Source of the DNA: Paenibacillus artemisiicola
GTDB taxonomy: Bacteria; Bacillota; Bacilli; Paenibacillales; Paenibacillaceae
Assembly (NCBI RefSeq): GCF_017652985.1
Contig: NZ_JAGGDJ010000003.1
Span: forward strand, 248,001-312,000
Direction: 5' to 3'
DNA length: 64,000 nucleotides
Shown here: one piece after another, positions 38,599 to 47,810 of the stretch
Numbering within the stretch: the stretch's first letter is position 1
Layout of the letters: every line of letters starts with the position of its first letter
The notes under the pieces: generated by a model
Database searches by the model: none
Told to the model about the DNA's origin: nothing
The model's input: only the letters and a program-made list of their open reading frames with translations
Program-made: the position numbers and the translations under genes

Positions 38599-38637
38599 AG
38601 CCGGCGCAAACGCAGGCGGGCAGGCGGTGAGTAGGTA

Positions 38638-39033
38638 ATGGAGATCATCCAGATAGTCGGCCTGGGCCTCGTCGCCACCGTGCTCGTGCTCGTCGTGCGG
38701 GAGCAGAAGCCGATGTTCGCGTTTCTCCTGGCGGCGTTCACGGGACTCTTCATCTTCCTGTTCGTCATCGGCAAGATCGAGACGGTCATCGGCGTGCTGG
38801 AGCAGCTCGCGGACCGCTCGGGGATTCCGTCGATTTACTTGAAGACGGTGCTCAAGATCATCGGCATCGCGTACATCGCGGAGTTCGGCTCGCAGATCGT
38901 CCGGGACGCCGGCCAGGAAAGCATCGCGTCCAAAATCGAGTTCGCGGGCAAAATTCTCATTCTCGTCATGGCCGTCCCCATCATCAGCGTCATCGTCGAA
39001 ACCGTGCTCGGCCTACTGCCGATAGGGAGTTGA
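38638..39033 (+). CDS. spoIIIAD: Stage III sporulation protein AD
   Basis: This 131-residue protein has four hydrophobic helices, with IIQIVGLGLVATVLVLVVRE at the start and LKIIGIAYIAEFGSQIVRDA in the middle, as in SpoIIIAD. It is related in sequence to SpoIIIAC. Confidence 0.95.
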   Translation: MEIIQIVGLGLVATVLVLVVREQKPMFAFLLAAFTGLFIFLFVIGKIETVIGVLEQLADRSGIPSIYLKTVLKIIGIAYIAEFGSQIVRDAGQESIASKIEFAGKILILVMAVPIISVIVETVLGLLPIGS

Positions 39034-39038
39034 AGCTT

Positions 39039-40310
39039 ATGCGGCAGCGCGTCATCCGCTGCGTCGTCCTTCCGTTGCTGCTCCTGTGGGGGCTGCTCCT
39101 CCTGCTGCCGGCCGCCGCGTCGGCGGCGCCCGGGACCGAGCCCGCGGCGAACGGGGCGCAGGCGGACGGAGCCGCGCCGGCGGCGTCCGAACCGGACGAG
39201 CGGCAGGCGGAGGCCGTCAACAAGCAACTCGCGGACGAGCAGCTGAACGGCATCGACACGGAGGCGGTGGAGAGCTACTGGAGCAAGCTGATGAACGAGT
39301 ACGGCGGCTTCTTCCCCGATCGCGACGTCCCGAGCTTCGTCGAGATGATCGTGCCGGGCGGCAAAGGGCTGAAGCTGACGACGGTCTTGTCCGGCTTGCT
39401 GCGGTACATGCTTCACGAGGTGCTTTACAACGGGAAGCTGCTCGTGACGATCGTCATCCTGACGGTGTTCAGCATGATGCTGGAGACGATGCAGACGGCG
39501 TTCGAACGCAATGCGGTCAGCAAAGTGGCGTACAGCATCACGTACATGGTCATGATCGTGCTCGCGGTCAACAGCTTCAACGTCGCGATCGGGTACGCGA
39601 AGGACGCCATCACCGGCATGATCCAGTTCATGATGGCGATGGTCCCGCTGCTTCTGACGCTGCTGGCGACGATGGGCAGCGTGGTGACGGTCACGGTGCT
39701 CCATCCCCTGATCGTGTTCATGATCCACGCGGTCGGCTCGGTCATCTACACGATCGTGTTCCCGCTGCTGTTCTTCTCGGCCGTGCTGCACATCGCGAGC
39801 TCGCTGTCGGACCGGTTCAAGGTGACGCAGCTGGCGAACGTGCTCCGCAACGTCGGCGTCGGGCTGATGGGCGTCATGCTGACCGTGTTCCTCGGCGTCA
39901 TCTCGGTGCAGGGGGCGACGGGCTCGGTAACGGACGGGGTGACGATGCGGACCGCCAAATTCGTGACCGGGAACTTCGTGCCGGTCATCGGGCGGACGTT
40001 CTCCGACGCGGCGGACACGGTGCTGTCGGCGTCGATGCTCGTGAAGAACGCCATCGGCCTCGCGGGAGTCGTCATCATCCTGTTCCTGTGCGCCTTCCCC
40101 GCCGTGAAAATCATCACGCTGGCGCTCATCTACAACGTCGCCGCGGCGGTCATGCAGCCGCTCGGCGACAGCCCGATCGTCGGCTGCCTGCAGACCATCG
40201 GCAAAACGCTGATTTACGTCTTCGCCGCGCTGGCCGCGGTCGGACTCATGTTCTTCCTGGCGATCACCATCATACTGACGGCCGGCAACGCGGCGATCAT
40301 GATGAAGTAG
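39039..40310 (+). CDS. spoIIIAE: Stage III sporulation protein AE
   Basis: This 423-residue polytopic protein has a cleavable signal peptide ending around AAASAA, a ~60-residue variable region, then about seven helices (e.g. LQTIGKTLIYVFAALAAVGLMFF). The ATG at 39039 with GGGAG 9 bases upstream is preferred to TTG 39030, which overlaps the spoIIIAD stop. It is the largest membrane subunit of the channel. Confidence 0.95.
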   Translation: MRQRVIRCVVLPLLLLWGLLLLLPAAASAAPGTEPAANGAQADGAAPAASEPDERQAEAVNKQLADEQLNGIDTEAVESYWSKLMNEYGGFFPDRDVPSFVEMIVPGGKGLKLTTVLSGLLRYMLHEVLYNGKLLVTIVILTVFSMMLETMQTAFERNAVSKVAYSITYMVMIVLAVNSFNVAIGYAKDAITGMIQFMMAMVPLLLTLLATMGSVVTVTVLHPLIVFMIHAVGSVIYTIVFPLLFFSAVLHIASSLSDRFKVTQLANVLRNVGVGLMGVMLTVFLGVISVQGATGSVTDGVTMRTAKFVTGNFVPVIGRTFSDAADTVLSASMLVKNAIGLAGVVIILFLCAFPAVKIITLALIYNVAAAVMQPLGDSPIVGCLQTIGKTLIYVFAALAAVGLMFFLAITIILTAGNAAIMMK

Positions 40311-40323
40311 CGGAGGCGATGGG

Positions 40324-41055
40324 ATGCTTACGTGGCTGGCCGTATGGCTGCAGCAAATCATAGCGGTCGTGCTGCTGGCGGGCTTCATCGACCTGCTGCT
40401 GCCGAACAAGGGCATGCAGCGGTACGTCCGGCTGGTGGCCGGCCTGATCGTCCTGCTGACGATCCTGACCCCGATCATCCGGGTGCTCCAGGGCGACTTC
40501 AGCGCCAAGCTGGACGCGCAGGTGCAGGAATGGGTCCAAGCGGGCTCGGCGAAGGAGCTGCGCATGCCGACGCTTCAGGACATCCAAGGCGAGGCCGAGA
40601 AGCTGAAGCGCAGCGACGCCGCGTCGGCGGAGGCGCTGGCGGAGCGTCAGCTCGCGGAGGCGATGAAGGCGGGCATCGAGCAGGCGACCGGGCTGCGGGT
40701 GACGGCGGTGGACGTGCGTGTGACGGCCGGCAAGGACGGGAAGCCCGCCGGGATCGGCGGCGTCCGGGTCACGCTCGCGCCGGAACGGCAGAGCGGTCCG
40801 GCGGACGGCGAAACGGCGGGCGAGGCCGAAGGCGGGTCGGCGGTACCGCCGGTCGAGGACGTGGAAGCCGTGCGGGTCGACGTGGCGCCGACGGCGCCCG
40901 GGAACGCCGCGGCGGACGGGGACGAGGCGCAGCTGAAGCCCGCGCCGGAGGCGTCCGCGTCCGCGGTCCGGACGGCGCTGCGGGAAGGCTGGTCCGTCAA
41001 CCCGGCGGCCGTCGACGTGCTGGAGCCGGCGCCGGAAGCGGCGGCCGCGCGATAG
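40324..41055 (+). CDS. spoIIIAF: Stage III sporulation protein AF
   Basis: This 243-residue protein has two N-terminal helices (WLAVWLQQIIAVVLLAGFID and LVAGLIVLLTILTPIIRVL) and a soluble ring-building-type domain facing the intermembrane space. It is longer than the B. subtilis protein (about 206) because of an acidic, Ala/Gly/Glu-rich insertion near residues 155-205. Confidence 0.92.
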   Translation: MLTWLAVWLQQIIAVVLLAGFIDLLLPNKGMQRYVRLVAGLIVLLTILTPIIRVLQGDFSAKLDAQVQEWVQAGSAKELRMPTLQDIQGEAEKLKRSDAASAEALAERQLAEAMKAGIEQATGLRVTAVDVRVTAGKDGKPAGIGGVRVTLAPERQSGPADGETAGEAEGGSAVPPVEDVEAVRVDVAPTAPGNAAADGDEAQLKPAPEASASAVRTALREGWSVNPAAVDVLEPAPEAAAAR

Positions 41056-41071
41056 GAAGGGGGGAACGACG

Positions 41072-41716
41072 TTGGCCAAATGGCTGGACGGGCTGGAGTC
41101 GACCGTCGGCAAAGGAAACGGGGGACCGAAGCGGGTGCGCACGCTGCGCTGGCTGCTCGTCATCGGCGGCATCGGGGCCGCGCTGATGCTCCTCAATTCG
41201 TTTCTGACGTTTCAGAAAGTGCCGCCTCAGCAGCAGCAGCAGGATCGGTCACAGGCGAACGCGCCGCCCAGCGAGCCGGCTTTGAAGCTCGGAAACGATC
41301 CGGGCGATCCCTTCGAAGCCATCGAGCAGCCGCTCGAAAGCCGCTTGAAGGAGATGCTCGAAAACATCGTCGGTGTGGGTCCCTTGGACGTCATGGTCAC
41401 CGTCGATTCCACCGAAGAAGCGGTCGTGCAGATCGACGAGAAGGAAGCGCAGCAGATTACGAACGAGACGGACAAGAACGGCGGCAAACGGACGATCACC
41501 TCGATCACGAAAGAGGGACACGTCGTCCTGTACGATACGAACGGCGACAGCGCGCCGATCATCGTGAAGCGGATCCAGCCGAAGATCAGGGGCGTGCTCA
41601 TCGTCGCCCAAGGCGCGGAGAACGGCACGGTGCGCAGGCTCATCATCGACGCCGTGGAGAAGGGTCTCAACGTTGCGGTGAACCGAATTTCGGTCATTCC
41701 CCGCAAGCATCAATAG
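41072..41716 (+). CDS. spoIIIAG: Stage III sporulation protein AG
   Basis: This 214-residue protein has one N-terminal helix (LLVIGGIGAALMLLNSFLTF), a Gln/Ser-rich linker, and the C-terminal ring domain that builds the large SpoIIIAG ring (LKEMLENIVGVGPLDVMVTV, GLNVAVNRISVIPRKHQ). The start is TTG with AAGGGGGGAA upstream. Confidence 0.93.
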   Translation: MAKWLDGLESTVGKGNGGPKRVRTLRWLLVIGGIGAALMLLNSFLTFQKVPPQQQQQDRSQANAPPSEPALKLGNDPGDPFEAIEQPLESRLKEMLENIVGVGPLDVMVTVDSTEEAVVQIDEKEAQQITNETDKNGGKRTITSITKEGHVVLYDTNGDSAPIIVKRIQPKIRGVLIVAQGAENGTVRRLIIDAVEKGLNVAVNRISVIPRKHQ

Positions 41717-41754
41717 ATTCCGAGGGATCACAATAAAAGGGAGGCTGTACAGGA

Positions 41755-42531
41755 ATGAATAACAAAAGACAAACGATTTGGCTCGTGTCGATGCTCAGCT
41801 TAATGGTGATTTTGTCCGCGTATTATCTGTTCACGGAAGACGTGAGCACGCCGTCGAACGACATCGTGACGACGGACGGCGCGGGGCAGCAGGGCGCGAA
41901 GAGCGATGCCACCGAGGCGTCCGGCTCCGCGGCGGGCAACGACGCCATCGTCACGAACGAAGTGACCGGCGACGGCGCGGATGCCGGCAACGCGGCCGAC
42001 AACGCGGCCGACAACGCGGCGGCGGACAACGCTTCCGCGGACGATAAGGCGGCCGGCGACGCGGCGGGCGACGCTTCCGCCGCGAACGACGGCACGGCGG
42101 CGAACGCGGCAAGCGGCGGCAAGGACGCGGCCAAGTCGGACGAAGACGTGCTGAAGGAACTGGGCGAAGCGGGCGGCGTGGCCGCGAGCGTTTTCAGCCA
42201 GCTGCAGGAAGAGCGCGACGACACCTACTACGACGAGTACAACAAGCTGATGGGTCAAGTGTCCGACACGAAGCTGAGCGACAAGGACGCGGCTACTTCG
42301 ATGGAGCAGCTCGACTTGCTCGAGGACAAGAACGCGAAGATCACGGGACTCGAGGAAGAGCTCTCGAAGCAGTTCGGCAACGCGGCCGTCGTGCCGGACG
42401 CGAACGACCGCTACAAGATCGTCGTGGAGAGCGACAAGCTCGAGCGCAGCCAGGCCGACAGCATCCTGACGATGGCGATCGACCAGCTCGGCTTGACGCC
42501 GGACCAGCTGACGATCCAGTACGTGAAGTAA
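41755..42531 (+). CDS. spoIIIAH: Stage III sporulation protein AH
   Basis: This 258-residue protein has one N-terminal helix (TIWLVSMLSLMVILSAYYLF) and a C-terminal ring-building domain (QLEEERDDTYYDEYNKLMG-type helix, then VVPDANDRYKIVVESDKLERS) that in B. subtilis binds forespore SpoIIQ. Between them lies a ~90-residue Ala/Asp/Asn-rich linker with repeated NAADNAADN units. It is the last gene of the operon and is followed by a terminator. Confidence 0.94.
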   Translation: MNNKRQTIWLVSMLSLMVILSAYYLFTEDVSTPSNDIVTTDGAGQQGAKSDATEASGSAAGNDAIVTNEVTGDGADAGNAADNAADNAAADNASADDKAAGDAAGDASAANDGTAANAASGGKDAAKSDEDVLKELGEAGGVAASVFSQLQEERDDTYYDEYNKLMGQVSDTKLSDKDAATSMEQLDLLEDKNAKITGLEEELSKQFGNAAVVPDANDRYKIVVESDKLERSQADSILTMAIDQLGLTPDQLTIQYVK

Positions 42532-42542
42532 CGCCAGGCGAG

Positions 42543-42580
42543 CCCCGGTGCCGGATTCCCCGGCGCCGGGGCTTTTTTTA
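42543..42580 (+). terminator. Terminator of the spoIIIA operon
   Basis: AGCCCCGGTGCCGG pairs with CCGGCGCCGGGGCT around a short ATTCC loop and is followed by seven T. Confidence 0.92.
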
Positions 42581-42760
42581 GAATCGCGGCCCGGCAAAAT
42601 GGGGGGTTCGTGTTCTGCCGGATTTATGCTATAATATGATTTGCTATGCGCAGGTACGGAGGGGTTAAACGTCTTCCGGCAGCCGCGAACGAAGCGCTTA
42701 CATACAAACGATCACGAAGCGTCCCGCAGCGAGGATGCAAAAACTTTTAGGAGTGAAACG

Positions 42761-43255
42761 ATGTTTAAACTGAGCGAGATTAAAGAACTGATCAAGCTGA
42801 TCGACGGGACCTCGGTCCATGAACTCGAAATCGAAAACGACGGCGCGCGTCTCATGATCCGCAAACCCGGCAAAACCGAAGTGGTGAACATCCAGCAAGG
42901 CGCGCCTCTCGCTTCTACATATACGCAGGTTTCCCAGCCCATCGTCGAAGTGCAGCATGCCGCGCCGCAGAACGCCGCGCCGGCCGCTCCGGCGCAAGGC
43001 GCCGCGAACAGCGGGTATCACCAGATCGTATCGCCGATGGTCGGCACCTTCTACCGCGCGTCCTCGCCGGACAAGCCGCCGTACGTCAACGTGGGCGACC
43101 GCATCAACGATAAATCCATCGTCTGCATTCTCGAAGCGATGAAGCTGATGAACGAGCTCGAGGCGGAAGTACGCGGCGAGATCGTCGAGATCCTCGTCGA
43201 GAACGGACAACTTGTCGAGTACGGACAGCCGTTGTTCCTTGTCAAACCGGAATAA
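42761..43255 (+). CDS. accB: Biotin carboxyl carrier protein of acetyl-CoA carboxylase
   Basis: This 164-residue protein has a conserved N-terminal segment ([20 protein letters not shown]), an Ala/Pro-rich linker and a biotinyl domain with the biotin lysine Lys128 in [14 protein letters not shown] 42761 follows TAGGAGTGAAACG; an upstream start at 42641 has no support. A TATAAT at 42630-42635 is a likely -10 for the accB-accC pair, with a poor -35. Confidence 0.96.
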   Translation: MFKLSEIKELIKLIDGTSVHELEIENDGARLMIRKPGKTEVVNIQQGAPLASTYTQVSQPIVEVQHAAPQNAAPAAPAQGAANSGYHQIVSPMVGTFYRASSPDKPPYVNVGDRINDKSIVCILEAMKLMNELEAEVRGEIVEILVENGQLVEYGQPLFLVKPE

Positions 43256-43312
43256 GCCGTTCCCGCGCCGGGACGACGCCGGAAACATCGGACACGAGAG
43301 GAGCTTTTACCC

Positions 43313-44683
43313 GTGAAATTCAACAAAATCCTGATCGCGAACCGCGGCGAAATCGCCGTTCGCATCATCCGCGCCTGCCGCGAGCTCGGCATTGAAACCG
43401 TTGCCGTGTACTCCGAGGCCGACCGCGAATCGCTTCACGTCCGCCTGGCGGACGAGGCGTACTGCATCGGCCCCGTCGCGTCCAAGGACAGCTACTTGAA
43501 CCTGACCAACATCATGAGCGTGGCGACGCTGACCAATTGCGACGCCATTCATCCCGGCTACGGCTTCTTGGCGGAAAACGCCGACTTCGCGGAAATTTGC
43601 GAATCGTGCGGCGTGACCTTCATCGGACCGTCCCCGACGGCCATCAGCAAAATGGGCGACAAATCCGTCGCCAAATCGACCATGAAGCAAGCGGACGTGC
43701 CGATCATTCCGGGCTCGGACGGCTTGGTCGAGGATATGGACGACGCGGTGCGCGTAGCCCGCGAAATCGGCTATCCCGTCATCATCAAAGCGACGGCGGG
43801 CGGGGGAGGCAAAGGCATCCGCATCGCCGAGGACGAGGAGTCGCTCGTATCGCAAATCACGACGGCGCAGCAGGAAGCCCAAAAGGCGTTCGGCAACGCC
43901 GGCGTCTACCTCGAGAAATACTTGACGGGCATGAAGCACGTCGAAATTCAAATCATGGCCGACAAGCACGGCAACGCCGTCCACCTGTTCGAGCGCGACT
44001 GCTCGATCCAGCGCCGCCGCCAGAAGCTCGTGGAAGAAGCGCCTTGCCCGGTGCTCAGCCCGGCGCTTCGCGAGCGGATGGGACAAGCGGCGGTCCGCGC
44101 CGCGCAAGCGGTCGACTACGCCGGCGCCGGAACGCTCGAGTTCCTGCTCGGGCCGGACGGCAACTTCTACTTCATGGAGATGAACACGCGGATCCAGGTC
44201 GAGCATCCCGTCACCGAAATGATCACGAACGTCGATCTGATCAAAGAAATGATTTCCGTGGCCGAGGGCAATCCGCTCTCCTTCACGCAAGAAGACTTGA
44301 AGATCAACGGCTGGGCGATCGAGTGCCGGATCAACGCGGAGGATTCCGAGCGGAACTTCATGCCTTCGCCGGGCCAGATCCAGTTTTACTTGGCGCCGGG
44401 CGGGCCGGGCGTCCGCGTGGACAGCGGCGCGTACCCGGGCTATACGATCTCGCCGCACTATGATTCTATGATCGCCAAGCTGATCGTGTGGGGACCGACT
44501 CGCGAGGAAGCCATCGCGCGGATGAAGCGCGCGCTCTCGGAATTCGCGGTCGACGGCATCCGGACCACCATTCCGTTCCATCTGAAGCTGCTGAACCATC
44601 CGATGTTCCTGAAGGGCAACTTCGATATCAAGTTCCTCGAGGAACACAGCGTGGACAACCCCGAAGAATTCGCGCCGGAATAG
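43313..44683 (+). CDS. accC: Biotin carboxylase subunit of acetyl-CoA carboxylase
   Basis: This 456-residue ATP-grasp enzyme has [20 protein letters not shown], the glycine-rich ATP loop [17 protein letters not shown], and the metal/ATP site [20 protein letters not shown]. It carboxylates biotin on AccB for malonyl-CoA synthesis. The GTG start follows GAGGAG. Confidence 0.97.
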   Translation: MKFNKILIANRGEIAVRIIRACRELGIETVAVYSEADRESLHVRLADEAYCIGPVASKDSYLNLTNIMSVATLTNCDAIHPGYGFLAENADFAEICESCGVTFIGPSPTAISKMGDKSVAKSTMKQADVPIIPGSDGLVEDMDDAVRVAREIGYPVIIKATAGGGGKGIRIAEDEESLVSQITTAQQEAQKAFGNAGVYLEKYLTGMKHVEIQIMADKHGNAVHLFERDCSIQRRRQKLVEEAPCPVLSPALRERMGQAAVRAAQAVDYAGAGTLEFLLGPDGNFYFMEMNTRIQVEHPVTEMITNVDLIKEMISVAEGNPLSFTQEDLKINGWAIECRINAEDSERNFMPSPGQIQFYLAPGGPGVRVDSGAYPGYTISPHYDSMIAKLIVWGPTREEAIARMKRALSEFAVDGIRTTIPFHLKLLNHPMFLKGNFDIKFLEEHSVDNPEEFAPE

Positions 44684-44707
44684 GCCGTGAAACAAGTTCC
44701 GCGGCGT

Positions 44708-44736
44708 TTGTCATATTTCCGCCAGAATGCTATAGT
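44708..44736 (+). promoter_or_regulatory. Sigma-A-type promoter of the asp23-like gene
   Basis: TTGTCA (44708-44713) and TATAGT (44731-44736) are separated by exactly 17 bases and lie about 70 bases before the start codon. One mismatch per hexamer. Confidence 0.7.
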
Positions 44737-44809
44737 ATAGGAATAAGAAGCGGATAAGCTATCGGCTGGCGGCTGAGGCGCGCAACTTAACGGGAGGTGT
44801 AGGATAACC

Positions 44810-45220
44810 ATGAGTACGCTGGCAGCGGACTATGAAAGAACGGACATGGGGACTATTCAAATCGCACCCGAAGTCATCGAAATCATTGCGGGTCTCGCGA
44901 CGATCGAGGTACAAGGCGTCGCGGGCATGAGCGGCGGATTCGCCGGCGGCATCGCCGAGCTTCTGGGCCGCAAGAACCTGTCCAAGGGCGTGAAGGTCGA
45001 AGTCGGACAGCGCGAGGCGGCGGTCGACGTGTCCATTATCGTGGAGTACGGCAACCGGATTCCGGAAATCGCTTCGGACATTCAACGCAACGTCAAGCGC
45101 TCGATCGAAACGATGACCGGGCTGCAGGTCGTCGAAGTCAACGTCCATATCCATGACGTTCATTTCAAAATCGCGGAGAAGACCGTCGAGGCGGAAGACC
45201 CGCAGCTTCGGCTCAAATAA
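44810..45220 (+). CDS. Asp23/Gls24 family envelope stress protein (YqhY-like)
   Basis: This 136-residue protein has the family core IQIAPEVIEIIAGLATIEV, GVAGMSGGF and VNVHIHDVHF. In Bacillus yqhY lies after accBC, and its loss affects acetyl-CoA carboxylase activity and lipid balance. In staphylococci Asp23 is tethered to the membrane by AmaP, a homologue of which is encoded next. It has its own promoter and terminator. Confidence 0.92.
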   Translation: MSTLAADYERTDMGTIQIAPEVIEIIAGLATIEVQGVAGMSGGFAGGIAELLGRKNLSKGVKVEVGQREAAVDVSIIVEYGNRIPEIASDIQRNVKRSIETMTGLQVVEVNVHIHDVHFKIAEKTVEAEDPQLRLK

Positions 45221-45246
45221 TCCTCTCGTAGAAACGAATGACTCAT

Positions 45247-45290
45247 ACCCCCTAGTGGTTGGGCTTGCCGCTCGGCGCTAGGGGGTTTTA
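45247..45290 (+). terminator. Terminator after the asp23-like gene
   Basis: ACCCCCTAG (45247-45255) pairs with CTAGGGGGT (45278-45286) followed by TTTTAT. Confidence 0.8.
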
Positions 45291-45371
45291 TCTACGAATG
45301 GGAGCACCTGTCCGAATCGTCGGGCGCTGCTCGCATTCGATGGGAAGAACCGCCCAAGGAGGCTTCTGACG

Positions 45372-45935
45372 TTGATAAGAGTGTTGGACAAGCTGCTGTT
45401 GTTTCTCTACAGTATCGCCATCGGAGCCGTCGCGGCCGTCGCGTTCAGCGCGGGAGTATACTGGTTTCCCGAAGAGTGGCTGAGCAATCTCGTACATAAT
45501 TTATACGGCGGCGACATGCGCTGGCTGCAGGTGACGGTCGTCACGGCGGCGGCGGTCGTCTTCCTCATCAGCCTGCGGTTCTTCTATATCTCGCTTCGGC
45601 CGAGCAACGCGTCCGCCCCGTCCATCGACCAGCGGACGGAGTTCGGCGACATCCGCATCTCGCTCGACACGGTCGAGAACTTGGCGCTCAAGGCGGCGGC
45701 GCGCCAGCGCGGCGTGAAGGACCTGAAGGCGCGGATCCGCATCGGCGAAGCCGGCATCGAAGTATCGCTGCGCGCCATCGCGGACGGCGAGAGCTCCATT
45801 CCGACGCTGACGGAAGACATTCAGCGCGCGGTCAAATCCCATGTCGAGGAAATCACGGGCATTCCCGTCGCGAACGTGTCCGTCTTCGTGGCGAACATCA
45901 TCCAAACCGCGAACTTTAAAAGCCGGGTCGAATAG
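45372..45935 (+). CDS. amaP: Alkaline shock response membrane anchor protein AmaP
   Basis: This 187-residue protein has two N-terminal helices (LLLFLYSIAIGAVAAVAFSAGV and VVTAAAVVFLISLRFFYISL) and a soluble Asp23-like domain (DIRISLDTVENLALKAAARQ). AmaP anchors Asp23 at the membrane in staphylococci. The TTG start follows AAGGAGG by 9 bases. It is 11 bases from the DUF2273 gene. Confidence 0.88.
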   Translation: MIRVLDKLLLFLYSIAIGAVAAVAFSAGVYWFPEEWLSNLVHNLYGGDMRWLQVTVVTAAAVVFLISLRFFYISLRPSNASAPSIDQRTEFGDIRISLDTVENLALKAAARQRGVKDLKARIRIGEAGIEVSLRAIADGESSIPTLTEDIQRAVKSHVEEITGIPVANVSVFVANIIQTANFKSRVE

Positions 45936-45946
45936 GGGTGATGCCG

Positions 45947-46177
45947 ATGTGGAAGGAAATTTGGACAACCTATGGCGGACGGATCGCCGGCGTGTCCGTC
46001 GGCGTCATTCTCGGACTTCTTTATTTTATCGTCGGATTTTGGGACATGCTGTTTTTCGGCCTGCTGCTATGGGCCGGGTATGCCATCGGCAAGATGAGGG
46101 ACGAGCAGCGGGGGCCGATTATACCGTGGCAGCAGCTCGTGGAATGGCTGACGGAGCGCTGGCGGCCTTTCAAGTAA
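45947..46177 (+). CDS. DUF2273 small membrane protein
   Basis: This 76-residue protein has two helices (VSVGVILGLLYFIVGFWDML and LFFGLLLWAGYAIGKM) in the DUF2273 pattern, usually encoded beside AmaP and Asp23. ATG 45947 is preferred because AGGGGTG then has normal spacing; ATG 45941 is the alternative. Function unknown. Confidence 0.88.
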   Translation: MWKEIWTTYGGRIAGVSVGVILGLLYFIVGFWDMLFFGLLLWAGYAIGKMRDEQRGPIIPWQQLVEWLTERWRPFK

Positions 46178-46373
46178 CGCTATGGTCTCCTCCGTACCCC
46201 GGACAACGCGGCAGCCGTTCGGGGCAGGGAGGAGATCATAATTTGAAGTCCGATCGGCCGCTCGCGCGCGAGGGGTTGCGTTCGGATTTCGCTTCAGCGC
46301 GACGGCGCGCCGCCCGGCACGGACGGCGAACGGTCGCGCCTTGACGAATTTTTAAGGAGCGGTCAGAGAACAC

Positions 46374-46826
46374 ATGAAACGAAGGTTAGCACGGGAAATC
46401 GTGGTACAAAGCCTGTACCAAATGGAAATGAACGAAGAGGCGACGGCGTCGTCCGCCGTGGACATGCTGGTGGACGAGGTCCATGCCGAGAACGAGATCG
46501 AAGCGGACGCGGCGGACGTCGGCAAAGTCGACGAGTATATCCGCAGCCTGCTTCACGGCGTCGTGGAGCATAAAGCGGCGATCGACGACATGCTGCAGCA
46601 TTACTTGACGGGCTGGCAGGTCGACCGTCTGTCGCGCGTGGACCGGCAGATTTTGCGCCTCGCCTGCTACGAGCTGGTCTTCCGGGACGACGCGCCGCCG
46701 AAGGCGATCATCAACGAAGCGATCGAGCTGGCGAAGCATTTCGGCACGGACGAATCCGGCAAGTTCGTCAACGGCGTGCTCGGACGCTTGCTGCAGGCGC
46801 TGGACGAACTCAAGCCGAAGGCTTAA
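46374..46826 (+). CDS. nusB: Transcription antitermination factor NusB
   Basis: This 150-residue all-helical protein starts KRRLAREIVVQSLYQMEM and has the conserved DRLSRVDRQILRLACYEL and INEAIELAKHFGTDESGKFVNGVL. NusB with NusE binds boxA RNA and supports rRNA transcription. Confidence 0.96.
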   Translation: MKRRLAREIVVQSLYQMEMNEEATASSAVDMLVDEVHAENEIEADAADVGKVDEYIRSLLHGVVEHKAAIDDMLQHYLTGWQVDRLSRVDRQILRLACYELVFRDDAPPKAIINEAIELAKHFGTDESGKFVNGVLGRLLQALDELKPKA

Positions 46827-46865
46827 CGGCGCCGTTCGCCATCATGGAGAGATGAGCTAGATGAG

Positions 46866-46897
46866 CCCCTTGCGCCGATCCGGCGTAAGGGGTTTCC
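46866..46897 (+). terminator. Hairpin between nusB and folD
   Basis: CCCCTTGCGCC pairs with GGCGTAAGGGG around GATCC and is followed by TTT only. It is probably a weak terminator or attenuating hairpin. Confidence 0.6.
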
Positions 46898-46939
46898 GAT
46901 ACTACTGCCCTTCGGGGCGCGACCATAGGAGTGATCGAA

Positions 46940-47800
46940 GTGACAGCACAACGCATCGAAGGCAAAGCCATTTCCGATACCATCCGGATCGAAATCGCCG
47001 AAGAGACGGCGAAGCTGGCGGCGAGAGGCATCGTACCGGGCCTGGCCGTCGTTCTCGTCGGCGAAGATCCGGCGTCGCAAGTGTACGTCGGCAACAAAGA
47101 GAAAGCCTGCCAGCAGCTCGGCTTCTACTCCGAAGTGCACCGGCTCCCGGCCGAGACGACGCAGGAAGCGCTGCTCGATCTCATTGACAAGCTGAACCGG
47201 CAAAGCACGATCAACGGCATTCTCGTGCAGCTTCCGCTGCCGAAGCATATCGAGGAGAAGGCGGTCATCGACGCGATCAGCGCGGAGAAGGACGTGGACG
47301 GTTTTCATCCGGTCAGCGTCGGCAATCTCGTCATCGGCGACGACAGCCTGCTCCCGTGCACGCCCGCGGGCGTCATCGAGCTGATCAAACGGACGGGCGT
47401 CGACATCGCCGGCAAGCACGCCGTCGTGATCGGCCGCAGCAACATCGTGGGCAAGCCGGTCGCCATGCTGCTGCTCCGCGAACACGCCACCGTGACGATT
47501 TGCCATTCCCGAACGGCCAACATGGCGGACATCGCCAAGACGGCGGACATTCTGGTCGTCGCCATCGGCAAGCCGAACGCCATCGGCCGCGACTTCGTCA
47601 AGCCGGGCGCCGTCGTGATCGACGTCGGCATCAACCGTCTCGAGACCGGCAAGCTGGTCGGCGACGTGGATTACGCGAACGTCCTGGACACCGCCGGCTA
47701 CATTACGCCGGTTCCGGGCGGCGTCGGCCCGATGACGATTACGATGCTGATGCAAAACACGCTGAAAGCCGCGAAGCGGCAGCAAGCGGCGAAGGGGTGA
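46940..47800 (+). CDS. folD: Bifunctional methylenetetrahydrofolate dehydrogenase/cyclohydrolase
   Basis: This ~286-residue enzyme has [20 protein letters not shown] with the catalytic Lys, [10 protein letters not shown], and [17 protein letters not shown] of the NADP domain, ending in [14 protein letters not shown]. It interconverts 5,10-methylene-, methenyl- and 10-formyl-tetrahydrofolate. GTG 46940 is chosen because AGGAG lies 8 bases upstream; GTG 46931 would overlap that site. Confidence 0.96.
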   Translation: MTAQRIEGKAISDTIRIEIAEETAKLAARGIVPGLAVVLVGEDPASQVYVGNKEKACQQLGFYSEVHRLPAETTQEALLDLIDKLNRQSTINGILVQLPLPKHIEEKAVIDAISAEKDVDGFHPVSVGNLVIGDDSLLPCTPAGVIELIKRTGVDIAGKHAVVIGRSNIVGKPVAMLLLREHATVTICHSRTANMADIAKTADILVVAIGKPNAIGRDFVKPGAVVIDVGINRLETGKLVGDVDYANVLDTAGYITPVPGGVGPMTITMLMQNTLKAAKRQQAAKG

Positions 47801-47810
47801 ATCTCGGACG

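Noticed and set aside
38835..40565. 576-codon open frame opposite spoIIIAD-AF
   Set aside because: His/Asp/Arg-rich shadow of the spoIIIA operon.
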